Below are positions 35,316 through 44,934 of a stretch of 64,000 nt of DNA, piece after piece. The notes beneath the pieces are model-generated. The model worked only from the letters and a program-made list of their open reading frames with translations, did not search any database and was not told the DNA's origin. Source of the stretch: Natroniella sp046097105 (GTDB taxonomy: Bacteria; Bacillota; Halanaerobiia; Halobacteroidales; Halobacteroidaceae). Location of the stretch: assembly GCF_046097105.1 (NCBI RefSeq), contig NZ_CP175562.1:2108001-2172000 (forward strand), in the 5' to 3' direction. Positions within the stretch are counted from its first letter, which is position 1, and each line of letters starts with the position of its first letter. A program made the translations under genes and the position numbers.

Positions 35316-38300
35316 CTAAAACGGTATATTCATTTCTAAACCCATCTGGTAATCACCATAATTATTATAATTTCCATCAAGACTTAAATTCTCTAAGTCT
35401 CGCGAAAATTGATACTCAAAACCTACTGCTTGTTTCTCCTCAATTCCAAAGGTATGATTATACTTTAACATAAAACCATCAAAGATAAATTTACCTAACT
35501 TTATCTCCAGTTCATCACTCAACAATGATCTGATTCTAACTTGATCTAAATCCAATGTCCTTTCAAAAGATCTTTCGACTCGATAGATCAATTCAGTCTT
35601 AATTCCTTCATCAATGATTCTAAACATCTCACTTCTGATTGCTTCCTCAAAATCTCTCTCTAGTAAGCTTGCCATCCCTCCTTGACGTGCTAATAAACTA
35701 ATAACCTCTTTTTCTGTCAGCTCATCTTGAGTCAATAGATTAAAATCAAGCTGATCTGCTGGCCCATATAAATTTAATTCAATCTCCTCGCCACCTATTC
35801 TAGCATTTGATTCCAGGTGTAAATCAGGAATAAAAGTATATCTACCAAAATTAGCTCTGGCCTCTTCAACTTCAAATTCAGTATTATAATAAGTAAATCT
35901 TCCCGTAGTAGACTCTAATTGGCCCGTCAATTCTATTCCTTGAGAAGCACTTTCTAGCACTAATTCTCCTGATTGAACCAGAATATCAATATTATTATTG
36001 CCTACTCTTACATCCCTGCCTGGCTTAATAGTCAAATCAAATTGTGGTTCTATATTAGATTGGCCCTCTCCTTCCATTACTGGCCAATCAACCGGCAGAC
36101 TAAAGAAGGTATTGTAAGCTATTATCTCTCCTTTAAGTAGCGGTCGTTTGAAATCTCCAGCTAATTGCAAATCTAATCTGTTTAAACCTTCCCAAGAACC
36201 ATGTGCAAAAAAGATATCTTCTCCTGTCAACCTCAAGTCATACTTTTGAGGCATAAAGCCATTAATTAAAATATTACCATCTAACTCAAAATCTCCCGAG
36301 CCATAATAACCAGTTAATTGTTCAACAGTAACCTCTTTATCAGCAAACTTAATCTTACCATTTAAATTATTAAACTCTCGGTCCAAATCCAAATGATTAA
36401 AGCTACCAGAAATAATCTCAGCACTTCCATTTAACTTAGGCTCTTGCCAACTTCCTGTAATACTTAAAATAGCCCTACCACGCCCTTTAGCTGATTCAAC
36501 ATTTTCTAGCCAAAAAGAAAGAATACTTAAATTACCTTCCTCTAGCCTTAAGTCAAGGTCAAACTCTTCATCTTCAACTAAAGGCAACTTCCCTCTTGCT
36601 TGTAAGATATTATCTTCTTTAAGCTGTAATTGTTGGTTTAAGATCAACTTTTGACCATCTATCAACTTAAGCCTACCAGCCAACCTTTGATATTCTAAGT
36701 TATTGAGTTGCCCATCAGTAACCCTTATCTGAGAGTCTAAGCTCAAGTTATCAAAATCCCCAGTTAACCTTCCTGTTAAATTAAGGTTTCCTGCTAATTG
36801 ATAATCAACCAGCTCTAATTCATTTAGCCCCCCTAAATCAAATTGCTTAACAATTAAATTCAAATCTAAATCTCGTTGTAACCAATAATCTCCTTCAGCT
36901 TGTATATAGCCAACCCCGTTTTTATCTTTAACTAATAGATCAAGTCCTACTTCAGGCTCAACTAAAGGACCATTGGCAATAACTCGCCCTTCAACTGGAT
37001 ATGACAAGTTAAACTCTTCATCAAGAAATTGAGTAAAGTAATCTAAATCCCCTTCTTTAATTGTAAAGATCAAATCATTAAATTCTTGGCGATAGAGATC
37101 TATAACTCCATCTATCTGATAGCGTTGCTCGTCATTATTAATCACTATATCTTTTAGGTATAGATTAGGTTCTCGATAATCAACCCTACCCTCTATTTCT
37201 CCTAGTTGTTGGCCAGCAAATTTAATGTTTTCCCCTTGCACAATTCCAGCTATCTGAGGCGCAAAGATCGAACCATAAACTCTACTATCTACAACAGCTT
37301 GACCAGTAAGTTCAAGATCCTGTGGTAAATAATCAATACTGGATAAACTTAAATCATCAGTTTTCACTTTCAAATCTAACTCTTTTTCTTCAATAGTACC
37401 CATGATCTCTAAACTGCTATCTTGGTAATTAACTATCGACTGATTGATTATAATTTCTTGGCCCTCATAATTAAAATCAATCTCTGCTCGATCAAGAGCT
37501 TGTCCATAAGCAATCCCTTCTTCAACTATAACCTCTCCTGTTAAACTAAGAGGAGAGAATAAAGAATTGATCTCTACCTCACCAGTTACTACACCTGAAA
37601 GTGGTAATTGATTATCTGTAATTGCTAACAATTTATCAAGTTCAACCTCTTCAGTCTTTAATACTAGATCTGATTTGCCAGTCTCAAATTCTATCGCCCC
37701 AGTCAATGAACTAGAAATTTCAGGTAAATCTACCCTCTCAAATTGAATCTCTTCTGGCACTAAAGCTAGTTCACCTTCCATAACTCCCAATTCTAAAAAG
37801 TCATACTCCAACTCTATCCCTCTAAACTGACCTGTAAATTTAGGTTCAGATAGGCTACCACTGATTTTACCAGTTAAATCAACCGTACCTGCTAATTCTT
37901 TTTGCTTGTGAAAACCAACCAGTTCATCTAACTTTACATCATTAGCCGTCAAGTTTAGATTTAAATCGCCAGCCAAAGTCACTGAACCAAGCAGATCATA
38001 GTTACTATGATCTGCTATTAATTCTGCTTGATTCAAAAAAAAGTTCCCTTCATTAAGCCAAAAGCTTGTTTCAAACTGATTGAAATCATAACCTTGAATT
38101 GAGCCTTCTCCTATTATTATTGAGCCTAACATATTCAGCTCTTCTGTTTCTATTCCAGAGCCAGAAATAATAGTCTCCCCATTAAGTAAACCTTCACTAG
38201 AAATTTCAATTTCAAATTCTTCCTCTAATTTAGCTAAACTTATATCAGCTAGCTTGGTAGTAAAGATATAGTCAACATCTTTCGTAAAGTCTACCCTACC

Positions 38301-39506
38301 TTCACCGATCACTCTACCTGAGCCCATAGCAAATTCTAGCTCCTCAAAATTCAACACCCGATCCTTATAATAAATTTGCCCTTCAAACCCACCTAAATTA
38401 ACCCCTTTAATTTGTCCTTCTTCCATTTTTAAATTACTAGTAACACTTGGATTATTCAAATTTCCATTTATCTTTCCAGTAGCCCGGGCCAACCCTTCTA
38501 TTTCAAATTGATCTAATTCAACCACCTTGCTAACTTGTCCTAGATCTATCTTATTAAAATTATATTCCAGATTTAACTGTGGTTGCTCCCAGCTAAAGAT
38601 CTCACCTGTCAACTCAAAAGGCATCGCTTGATAACTGCCACTTAATCGATCAAACCGCAATCCATATTTGTTAAAACTGAGCTCCCCAGCTATTCCATCT
38701 ACTGTTAATTGTTCATTACTAACAACAGAATCAACAACTTCTAAGCTCCCATAATAACTAGATAAACCTTCAATATTACCTCTTAGTCTAAAACTTCCTT
38801 CCACTTGACCACTAACTTCAACTCCATCCCACGCAAGCAAATCATAATCCTCTGTTAAACTGGTTAAATTTAGATCAGAAAAATCCAACTCTAAATGGTA
38901 AGTTCCGGCTTCAAAAATCCCTTCCATACTAAGCTGCTTAATCAGCTTAGACCCTGAACTACTATGTAGATCAAAGCTTAATTGTTGTCCAGCTTTAATC
39001 TCACCATTTATATTCCCTAACTCCTTTTCAAACTGAGAATCAAAATAACCCAATCTCCCTTGCTTTATCTCAATTGGAAAAGAATAATCAACTTCTTCAA
39101 CTTCTTCAAAATTATCAATCAAAAATTGATAATTCCACTCCTCCTCCTCTATTAAGTTTAACTCAGGTTCTATTAACCTAATACCATTAATACTATCTAA
39201 AAGAGTAAATCTACTCAAAATTAAATCAGCTAAACTATAATTAATAATAACTTCCCTAAGTTTCAATAACTTCCTAGCCTCTTGATCCTTAATAGTCAAT
39301 CCAGCTATATTAATTTTATTAATTCCTTCAACCTTTATATCATCCACTACAATTTCCGTTGTTAACTCTTGTTCTAAAAGATTGATTGCTTTTTCCCTTG
39401 CCTGTAACAACAAGTAATTAATATTTGAATATAAAGCCATCATCAGAAACAACAAGAGCAAACCAACTATTATAATTGATCTAGAATTTATCCTTTCTAG
39501 TTTCAT
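35316..39506 (-). CDS. tamB: TamB-like translocation and assembly / lipid-bridge protein
   Basis: The 1396-aa protein has one N-terminal membrane anchor (about 12-30), a very long series of amphipathic beta repeats and a C-terminal DUF490/TamB domain (about 1050-1390, with LLARQGG and IRSLLSDELEIKLGK near the end). Proteins of this family form hydrophobic-groove bridges across the periplasm and have been linked to phospholipid transport and, with TamA, to barrel assembly. No TamA is seen; the neighbour is bamA, as is usual for TamB in bacteria without TamA. GGGGGC lies 8 nt before ATG. Confidence 0.9.
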   Translation of the reverse strand: MKLERINSRSIIIVGLLLLFLMMALYSNINYLLLQAREKAINLLEQELTTEIVVDDIKVEGINKINIAGLTIKDQEARKLLKLREVIINYSLADLILSRFTLLDSINGIRLIEPELNLIEEEEWNYQFLIDNFEEVEEVDYSFPIEIKQGRLGYFDSQFEKELGNINGEIKAGQQLSFDLHSSSGSKLIKQLSMEGIFEAGTYHLELDFSDLNLTSLTEDYDLLAWDGVEVSGQVEGSFRLRGNIEGLSSYYGSLEVVDSVVSNEQLTVDGIAGELSFNKYGLRFDRLSGSYQAMPFELTGEIFSWEQPQLNLEYNFNKIDLGQVSKVVELDQFEIEGLARATGKINGNLNNPSVTSNLKMEEGQIKGVNLGGFEGQIYYKDRVLNFEELEFAMGSGRVIGEGRVDFTKDVDYIFTTKLADISLAKLEEEFEIEISSEGLLNGETIISGSGIETEELNMLGSIIIGEGSIQGYDFNQFETSFWLNEGNFFLNQAELIADHSNYDLLGSVTLAGDLNLNLTANDVKLDELVGFHKQKELAGTVDLTGKISGSLSEPKFTGQFRGIELEYDFLELGVMEGELALVPEEIQFERVDLPEISSSLTGAIEFETGKSDLVLKTEEVELDKLLAITDNQLPLSGVVTGEVEINSLFSPLSLTGEVIVEEGIAYGQALDRAEIDFNYEGQEIIINQSIVNYQDSSLEIMGTIEEKELDLKVKTDDLSLSSIDYLPQDLELTGQAVVDSRVYGSIFAPQIAGIVQGENIKFAGQQLGEIEGRVDYREPNLYLKDIVINNDEQRYQIDGVIDLYRQEFNDLIFTIKEGDLDYFTQFLDEEFNLSYPVEGRVIANGPLVEPEVGLDLLVKDKNGVGYIQAEGDYWLQRDLDLNLIVKQFDLGGLNELELVDYQLAGNLNLTGRLTGDFDNLSLDSQIRVTDGQLNNLEYQRLAGRLKLIDGQKLILNQQLQLKEDNILQARGKLPLVEDEEFDLDLRLEEGNLSILSFWLENVESAKGRGRAILSITGSWQEPKLNGSAEIISGSFNHLDLDREFNNLNGKIKFADKEVTVEQLTGYYGSGDFELDGNILINGFMPQKYDLRLTGEDIFFAHGSWEGLNRLDLQLAGDFKRPLLKGEIIAYNTFFSLPVDWPVMEGEGQSNIEPQFDLTIKPGRDVRVGNNNIDILVQSGELVLESASQGIELTGQLESTTGRFTYYNTEFEVEEARANFGRYTFIPDLHLESNARIGGEEIELNLYGPADQLDFNLLTQDELTEKEVISLLARQGGMASLLERDFEEAIRSEMFRIIDEGIKTELIYRVERSFERTLDLDQVRIRSLLSDELEIKLGKFIFDGFMLKYNHTFGIEEKQAVGFEYQFSRDLENLSLDGNYNNYGDYQMGLEMNIPF

Positions 39507-39547
39507 TACTTTGCCCCCAAATCTAATCTCCAGACTACTTTAATAAT

Positions 39548-39577
39548 ATTATATTTTATTAACAGTTGCAATAGCAA
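39548..39577 (-). promoter_or_regulatory. Probable sigma-A promoter of the tamB-bamA-skp-lpxD unit
   Basis: TTGCTA (39577-39572) and TATAAT (39553-39548) are 18 nt apart on the minus strand and would start transcription near 39541, 35 nt before tamB. Confidence 0.5.
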
Positions 39578-39694
39578 TCACTAGTTATTTATTAAGAAAA
39601 CTATAATATATTACCACTATTCGCAATTAAATGTCAAGCTAATCAAGTTTAAAGAAAAATTCACAAAAAAACTTCTTGATTAATTGATATACAG

Positions 39695-39827
39695 TGGCAC
39701 TTTTCGTTCGTAAAAGAATGTGTTTTTGTAGGGGCGACTCTCCGTGGTCGCCCGTGATTTAACATGGGCAGGCACAGAGACCTGCCCCCTACAAATATCA
39801 TTTCTACCCGCCAAATCAAAAGTGCCA
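39695..39827. repeat. Palindromic mobile-type repeat, copy C
   Basis: It is bounded by TGGCACTTTT (39695-39704) and AAAAGTGCCA (39818-39827), with the same two internal hairpins as copies A and B and one extra C in the second. The flanks also match: ATTGATATACAG on the left in A and C, and ATTGTAATTA on the right in B and C, so the true element is somewhat longer. It fills most of the gap 39507-39893, between the tamB promoter and the S55 gene terminator. Confidence 0.88.
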
Positions 39828-39864
39828 TAATATTGTAATTAATCTTTAGTTTCTAAATGCTAAC

Positions 39865-39892
39865 AAAAAGCCCCTCTGACGAGGGGCTTTTT
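39865..39892 (-). terminator. Strong bidirectional terminator after the S55 gene
   Basis: AAAAAGCCCCTC and GAGGGGCTTTTT are exact inverses around loop TGAC. It begins 1 nt after the stop codon of the gene at 39894 and separates the flagellar/S55 unit from the tamB unit. Confidence 0.95.
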
Positions 39893-39893
39893 G

Positions 39894-41735
39894 TTAATCA
39901 TCTTCTATAATAATTTCAATCTCTTTAGCTAAACTACCAGTCAGAACATAATCTGTTTCTATTACCTCTTCAACCAAATCATAATTAACTTTAGTTCCTT
40001 GATCAACTGCCTGTTCAGCACTATCAACCTCTTTAACATCATTCTTCTCTTCTACACTAGAATCAAACTCTTCATCGGAAACTGAAGGATAACTTGCCAG
40101 TGGTTGCAATTCAATTACTAAACTATTATTCTTATTTTGCAACTGATAAATCTCAATCAACTCTTCTAAACTCTTGATATTATTAGCTTTAGACCCTTCC
40201 GTCTCCTCATACTCGTTATAAAAGAGATTAAAATTAGCCTCTTGCCCACTCAAAACATTAATTAATAATTTTTCCTCTGTAATATCTTCAGGAACCTTTA
40301 ATTCAATCTCTTTTTTAATTAACTCTTGTCGATAAGGTCTTAGCTTTAATTCTAAATCTATCTTCTCCCCAGCTCTTACTTCTTCTTGCTTTAAACTAAT
40401 CTCCTCTAATAGAGCAAATTTAGGCTCTTCTTGTACTTCAACATCAACTTCAATACTAGCAAAATTAACCTCTTCAAAAGGATTATTTGCAATCAATGAT
40501 ATTCCTTGAATAAAATCAGCCAAAGTATTCACTGCTATATCATTATCACTATAATAAAGATTAGTACTTTTTAATATACCATCTGGTAATTTAGCCCCTA
40601 CTAATTCCCAACTTACCTTAGCAGTCCCTGCTCCTTGACGATCAATAGTGCTATCTATTGCTTGTAAAAGTGCCGTTGCTGCTAGTTGATCAATTAAATT
40701 TTCATCTTGAACAATCTGTAGATCATATGTAGCTTCTTTCTTTAAATTTTGATCAGCGAGGTTTATTTTAACAGGTACAATATTAGGATAATGGTCTACC
40801 TTACCAGCTACTCCTGCTGTTCGATCTTGAGTAATAACTCCTTTTAAATCAGCCGGTGAGCCAATCTTAAAAGGCATCTCAATACTTGTAATCATTTGAT
40901 GAATATAAGCAGAAGAAAGTAAATAATTCGCATTACCTTGGCCCAAAAACGAATGTCCTAAACCTAAAACTTTATCTTGATCCCGATAAGTCAGCGTTCC
41001 GATTGCTGAAACATTTATATCGCCTCTTACTAATTGAACAGCCATTGCACTTCCTGGCTCAAAAGATAACTCCTCTTCATGCTCCATTAGACTACCACCA
41101 GCCACAGGTATTAAATCATAATCATCTAATCCTTCTGCCAACCTATCTTTGGCTCTACCTGTTAAACCACTGACCAATAATGGAGTATTAACGGGAGTAG
41201 CTACTAATGCGTTAGTCTTATTTTTCTGCTCTTCATCTTTAGTAAAGAATACTTGTTCATACTTCTGACCATCTATTTCTAAAGGCGTGGAGAGTGTAAT
41301 CTCTTTTTCTTCTTTTATATTTAGCTGATCATCTATTCCTAATTCCAATAATTTCAACATACTCTCAATGGGCGTTACTAATCCAATCTTATGATCTGCC
41401 ATCTGCCAGCCATAACCAATAGCTCCAACTAATTCATCCTCAATATAAATTGGGCTACCACTCATTCCAGCAGCAATACCACCTGTTCTTTCTATTACAT
41501 CACCACTGGTCTTAACCAAGATTAAGTCCTGATTCAAATCAGAAGAATCCAACATACTAATAATCTCTACATCAAATTCCTCTATCTCTGTCCCTCGCAA
41601 AACCGTCTTTCCTACACCTTCCATCCCTGATTCAATCTCTTCTAATTCCATAATCTCTTCTTCAACAGCCAAAACCGTACTTGTTAGCAAGAAACAAAGA
41701 AGTCCTAATATAATTATTCTTGAAATTAATCGCAA
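39894..41735 (-). CDS. SpoIVB-type S55 peptidase-domain protein
   Basis: A signal peptide (to about residue 23) is followed by an S55 domain with the active-serine motif AAGMSGSPIYI (88-98) and GSAMAVQLVRGDINVSAIGT, then a beta-rich C-terminal half (about 400-613). SpoIVB is the signalling protease of sigma-K activation in sporulation, but it has a PDZ domain before the S55 domain; here S55 starts right after the signal and no PDZ is visible. It sits next to flgJ and may act in sporulation or on envelope proteins. The start is TTG 41735, 7 nt after AGGAAGGG. Confidence 0.75.
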   Translation of the reverse strand: MRLISRIIILGLLCFLLTSTVLAVEEEIMELEEIESGMEGVGKTVLRGTEIEEFDVEIISMLDSSDLNQDLILVKTSGDVIERTGGIAAGMSGSPIYIEDELVGAIGYGWQMADHKIGLVTPIESMLKLLELGIDDQLNIKEEKEITLSTPLEIDGQKYEQVFFTKDEEQKNKTNALVATPVNTPLLVSGLTGRAKDRLAEGLDDYDLIPVAGGSLMEHEEELSFEPGSAMAVQLVRGDINVSAIGTLTYRDQDKVLGLGHSFLGQGNANYLLSSAYIHQMITSIEMPFKIGSPADLKGVITQDRTAGVAGKVDHYPNIVPVKINLADQNLKKEATYDLQIVQDENLIDQLAATALLQAIDSTIDRQGAGTAKVSWELVGAKLPDGILKSTNLYYSDNDIAVNTLADFIQGISLIANNPFEEVNFASIEVDVEVQEEPKFALLEEISLKQEEVRAGEKIDLELKLRPYRQELIKKEIELKVPEDITEEKLLINVLSGQEANFNLFYNEYEETEGSKANNIKSLEELIEIYQLQNKNNSLVIELQPLASYPSVSDEEFDSSVEEKNDVKEVDSAEQAVDQGTKVNYDLVEEVIETDYVLTGSLAKEIEIIIEDD

Positions 41736-41812
41736 GTAAATCCCTTCCTCTCTTAAATATTACAACAGCTACTATTTAGTTTATAATTTTGATTGACTAA
41801 TTATAACCAAGA

Positions 41813-42160
41813 TCAAGAATTATTACTTAATTGCTGATATACAGCCTCTGCAATTCCTAATTGCTCTCTACTAGCAGCGTCTTCAGCAATTTGGTCATAA
41901 TACATATCTTCAAATACTTCTCTACTTAAACCACTATCTAATAAATCAGATTTTAAGGTAGCATCCCGCATTTGTTTAAACATCATACTCAAAAAAATCG
42001 ACTCAAATTCTTGGCTAACTGCTTTTAGCTGTTCATCTTTTTGATCTGTTTTAGTACTTGCTTCTTGTTCCAACAGATCTTTGAATTTATTTTCTGCCTC
42101 ATTTAAATTAGTATTATTAACCTGTGATTGCTTTAAGTTCAAATTTGAATTTATCTTCAT
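41813..42160 (-). CDS. flgJ: Flagellar rod-binding protein FlgJ (rod-cap domain only)
   Basis: The 115-aa protein holds the FlgJ N-terminal domain: FESIFLSMMFKQMRD, then DSGLSREVFEDMYYDQIAEDAA and LGIAEAVYQQL. It caps the growing rod. The muramidase domain of enterobacterial FlgJ is absent, as in many other bacteria, so another enzyme must open the wall. It follows flgI by 17 nt in the conserved flgF-G-A-H-I-J order. Confidence 0.9.
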   Translation of the reverse strand: MKINSNLNLKQSQVNNTNLNEAENKFKDLLEQEASTKTDQKDEQLKAVSQEFESIFLSMMFKQMRDATLKSDLLDSGLSREVFEDMYYDQIAEDAASREQLGIAEAVYQQLSNNS

Positions 42161-42177
42161 CTTCTCACCTACCTAAT

Positions 42178-43335
42178 TTACATAATTTCCAAATCAGCAT
42201 GCAATGCTCCTGCTTCTTTAATAGCCTGAATAATTGAGATCACATCTCTAGGAGTAGCCCCTACCGCATTTAAGCCAGTTACTACATCTGAAATGTCTGC
42301 TCCCTTAGGTAAGACTACTAAGCTAGCTTCTTCTTCTGCTACATCAACCTCTTCTCCTTCTATAATCTCAGCCTCATCTTCACCAACATCAACCGCTTCT
42401 TCTGTGGTAGCAATAGTAACTGTCAAATCTCCATGTGAAACAGAGACTCTCGACAATCGAACATTATGACCCATTACAACCGTTCCTGTCCGTTCATTAA
42501 TCACCACTTTAGCCTCTGTATCAGGTCTAACTTCCAGTTCTTCAACTCTAGATATAAAGTTTACAACTCTATCCCTAAAGTAACTAGGTACTTGAACCTC
42601 AACCTGTCCTGCATCCTTAGCCTGGGCATAATAACCACCATCTTGAGTATAACCAAACTCCTGGTTAATTACATCAGCTATTCTTTGAGCAGTGGCAAAA
42701 TTAGGATTTGATAATGCCAAGGTAAGTTCATTATCATTATTAAAATCCATTGGTACTTCCTCTTCAACTATTGCTCCATTAGGCACTCTACCAACAGTAG
42801 TATGATTCTGAGAAACCTGAGCTCCACCCTGTCCAGCTGTAAATCCACCAACTGATACAGCTCCTTGCGCTACAGCATATACTTCATCACCAGCAGGCCC
42901 TGTTAAAGGAGTCATTAATAAGGTTCCACCTTGTAAACTGTCAGCATCTCCAATAGAAGATAATGTTACATCAATCTCACTACCTGGGTGGACAAATGGG
43001 GGTAATTCTGCTGTAACCATAACAGCGGCAGCATTGTTGGCCCCTAATTGATCTTGAGCAATATCCACTCCAAAATTCTGTAACATATTCCCTATGGATT
43101 GAACTGTCAACTGACTACTTTGACCATCTCCACTTCCATCCAAACCAACCACAATTCCATAACCAATCAATTGATTACTTCTAACCCCTCTAATTCTTGT
43201 GATATCCTTAATCCTGACTAATGGATCATCTGCCCCTGGTTGATTAGGAGCTAAAGCTAAGGTTAAATCATTGTTAAAACTTATCAACACTAACAAAATT
43301 ATAATTACAGAAAAAACCTTACAATCCTTTTTCAT
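42178..43335 (-). CDS. flgI: Flagellar P-ring protein FlgI
   Basis: FlgI forms the ring around the rod in the peptidoglycan layer. The protein has a signal peptide and the family blocks RIKDITRIRGVRSNQLIGYGIVVGLDGSGD, MGNNAAAVMVTAELPPF-like text and VVINERTGTVVMGHNVRLS. An acidic insert (about residues 325-345, DVGEDEAEIIEGEEVD) may reflect a halophilic setting. ATG 43335 after GGGAGGG is preferred to the frame start 43362. P and L rings are expected only in bacteria with an outer membrane. Confidence 0.94.
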   Translation of the reverse strand: MKKDCKVFSVIIILLVLISFNNDLTLALAPNQPGADDPLVRIKDITRIRGVRSNQLIGYGIVVGLDGSGDGQSSQLTVQSIGNMLQNFGVDIAQDQLGANNAAAVMVTAELPPFVHPGSEIDVTLSSIGDADSLQGGTLLMTPLTGPAGDEVYAVAQGAVSVGGFTAGQGGAQVSQNHTTVGRVPNGAIVEEEVPMDFNNDNELTLALSNPNFATAQRIADVINQEFGYTQDGGYYAQAKDAGQVEVQVPSYFRDRVVNFISRVEELEVRPDTEAKVVINERTGTVVMGHNVRLSRVSVSHGDLTVTIATTEEAVDVGEDEAEIIEGEEVDVAEEEASLVVLPKGADISDVVTGLNAVGATPRDVISIIQAIKEAGALHADLEIM

Positions 43336-43349
43336 ATTACCCTCCCTTT

Positions 43350-43928
43350 CTAGAAGAGCCAACTAATTATCCTACTAATAACCCCTTGTCTTTGTCTATC
43401 TCCAATAACTCCTGTACCTTCATAATCTATTTCAGCATTTGCAATATAGCTTGATTCAATAGTGTTCTCTGGTGAAATATCTTCTGGTCTAACTATTCCT
43501 GTTAATTTAATATCTTGCGTTTCATCATTAATCTTTACACGTCTAGTACCACTAATCTTAAGATTACCATTATCTAATCTTTCTTCAATCTGAACCGTTA
43601 TTTCAGCAGAAAGACTACCACTCCTACTTGTTGAGCCAGTTGCATTACTACTGTCACTTTGATTAAAACCAAACGATCTAATAAAATCAAAAATTCCAGT
43701 TCCAGCTCCTACATCTGCTTGATTATCCTGACTAGCATCAGTCGAAGCTTCTTGGCTAGCAGTAGCATCTTCAGTAATAATCACAGTCAAGATATCTCCG
43801 ACCTGATTAGCTTTATTATCCCTAACTAATGCGTTATTACCATTCCATAAAGAAGTAGCATCAGTAACCGACACAGTAAAAATTACAATTAAACAAAGGG
43901 GTAATATTATTAAAAAGCTCTTTCTCAC
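43350..43928 (-). CDS. flgH: Flagellar L-ring protein FlgH
   Basis: FlgH forms the ring in the outer membrane. The 192-aa protein has SLWNGNNALVRDNKANQVGDILTVIITEDATASQEA, the FlgH N-terminal pattern, and SSYIANAEIDYEGTGVIGDRQRQG near the end, both strong. Enterobacterial FlgH is a lipoprotein, but this signal peptide has no Cys (it ends TVSVTDA before TSLW), so it is probably cleaved by signal peptidase I. It lies 14 nt after flgA and 14 nt before flgI. Confidence 0.94.
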   Translation of the reverse strand: MRKSFLIILPLCLIVIFTVSVTDATSLWNGNNALVRDNKANQVGDILTVIITEDATASQEASTDASQDNQADVGAGTGIFDFIRSFGFNQSDSSNATGSTSRSGSLSAEITVQIEERLDNGNLKISGTRRVKINDETQDIKLTGIVRPEDISPENTIESSYIANAEIDYEGTGVIGDRQRQGVISRIISWLF

Positions 43929-43942
43929 TTAAGATCACTCCT

Positions 43943-44911
43943 TTAATCAGTAATAACTTGTACTTCATTCTCTCCAATTATCCTAGCTTCTACAATCTTT
44001 CTACTGGCTTTATTCTCAACCTTAATTATATCTCCATAATGTCCTGCTTCTCGTGATCTACCATTAGCAGTTATGATTACCCCTTCAATTTGAGCAACCA
44101 ACTTAACATCTTCCCATCTACCAACTAGGGGAGGACGATCAATCATTCTTTCTTCAAGAGGTTGACCAGCTCGTAATGAATTTCTTAATTGCATTCTATC
44201 TAAAGAGTAATCAGCAGTTATAAAATTAGTATTTTGAGCAGTCACTAATCTATCTTCAAGCAAGAATAAATCTCGATTCAGCTCAGTTCTTCGCTCTATA
44301 TCTTCTTTAGCAACCAAAACCTCTTGCCATAAACTAACCTGATATTGAATATGAACTCTTTGATACAAAACACCATCAACTTTGACCTCAATAGGTAACA
44401 TAACCCGTCCTAATAAATTCCTGCGGTGTAGATTGCCAATTTTTAAATCAAGTTGACCACTAGGGTATTTTAGGTCTTGAAGAGAATTTCTAACTTCAAT
44501 TTCAATTTGTTCAGGATCTTGGGCCAACTCTTGATAAATATAATCTTTTCCTAATTGAATTAACCTATCAGCAGTCAACTTGTCATAATCAGTAGTTACA
44601 GAAAAATGGTAGGGAATATTAATCTTAACTTGCTCTAGATCAATCTGCTCCCTTCTTAAAGCATTGATTACTTCCTCACGATAAATAATTCGTTGATATC
44701 CAGGGATTGGAGTTTGACCTAGAGTGATACCATTTAAACTATTTTTAAACTCCGCATCACCTCTTATGTAAGCTATTTCACCCAACTCAACATTTCTTCC
44801 TGTAACTTCAACTTGACCGGTCACTTCAATCATATTTTCCGCTGCTAAAACACTATTACTAAATAATAAGATCAGTAATCCAATCTTGAGAGCTAACAGT
44901 TTTTTTTTCAT
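43943..44911 (-). CDS. flgA: Flagellar P-ring assembly chaperone FlgA
   Basis: FlgA helps FlgI assemble in the periplasm. The 322-aa protein has a signal peptide (ending SVLAAEN), an extended N-terminal part and a C-terminal SAF domain (about 200-322) with EVLVAKEDIERRTELNRDLF, LRNSLRAGQPLEERMI and VKLVAQIEGVIITANGRS, as in FlgA. It is longer than E. coli FlgA (219 aa), which is common outside Proteobacteria. It follows flgG by 23 nt. Confidence 0.9.
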   Translation of the reverse strand: MKKKLLALKIGLLILLFSNSVLAAENMIEVTGQVEVTGRNVELGEIAYIRGDAEFKNSLNGITLGQTPIPGYQRIIYREEVINALRREQIDLEQVKINIPYHFSVTTDYDKLTADRLIQLGKDYIYQELAQDPEQIEIEVRNSLQDLKYPSGQLDLKIGNLHRRNLLGRVMLPIEVKVDGVLYQRVHIQYQVSLWQEVLVAKEDIERRTELNRDLFLLEDRLVTAQNTNFITADYSLDRMQLRNSLRAGQPLEERMIDRPPLVGRWEDVKLVAQIEGVIITANGRSREAGHYGDIIKVENKASRKIVEARIIGENEVQVITD

Positions 44912-44934
44912 TACATCCTAACTCCTATCTTTTA

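Noticed and set aside
36000..38000. Several separate genes within the long minus-strand frame 35316-39506
   Set aside because: The frame is unbroken, has one anchor at its start and one TamB domain at its end, and matches a single TamB-length protein.
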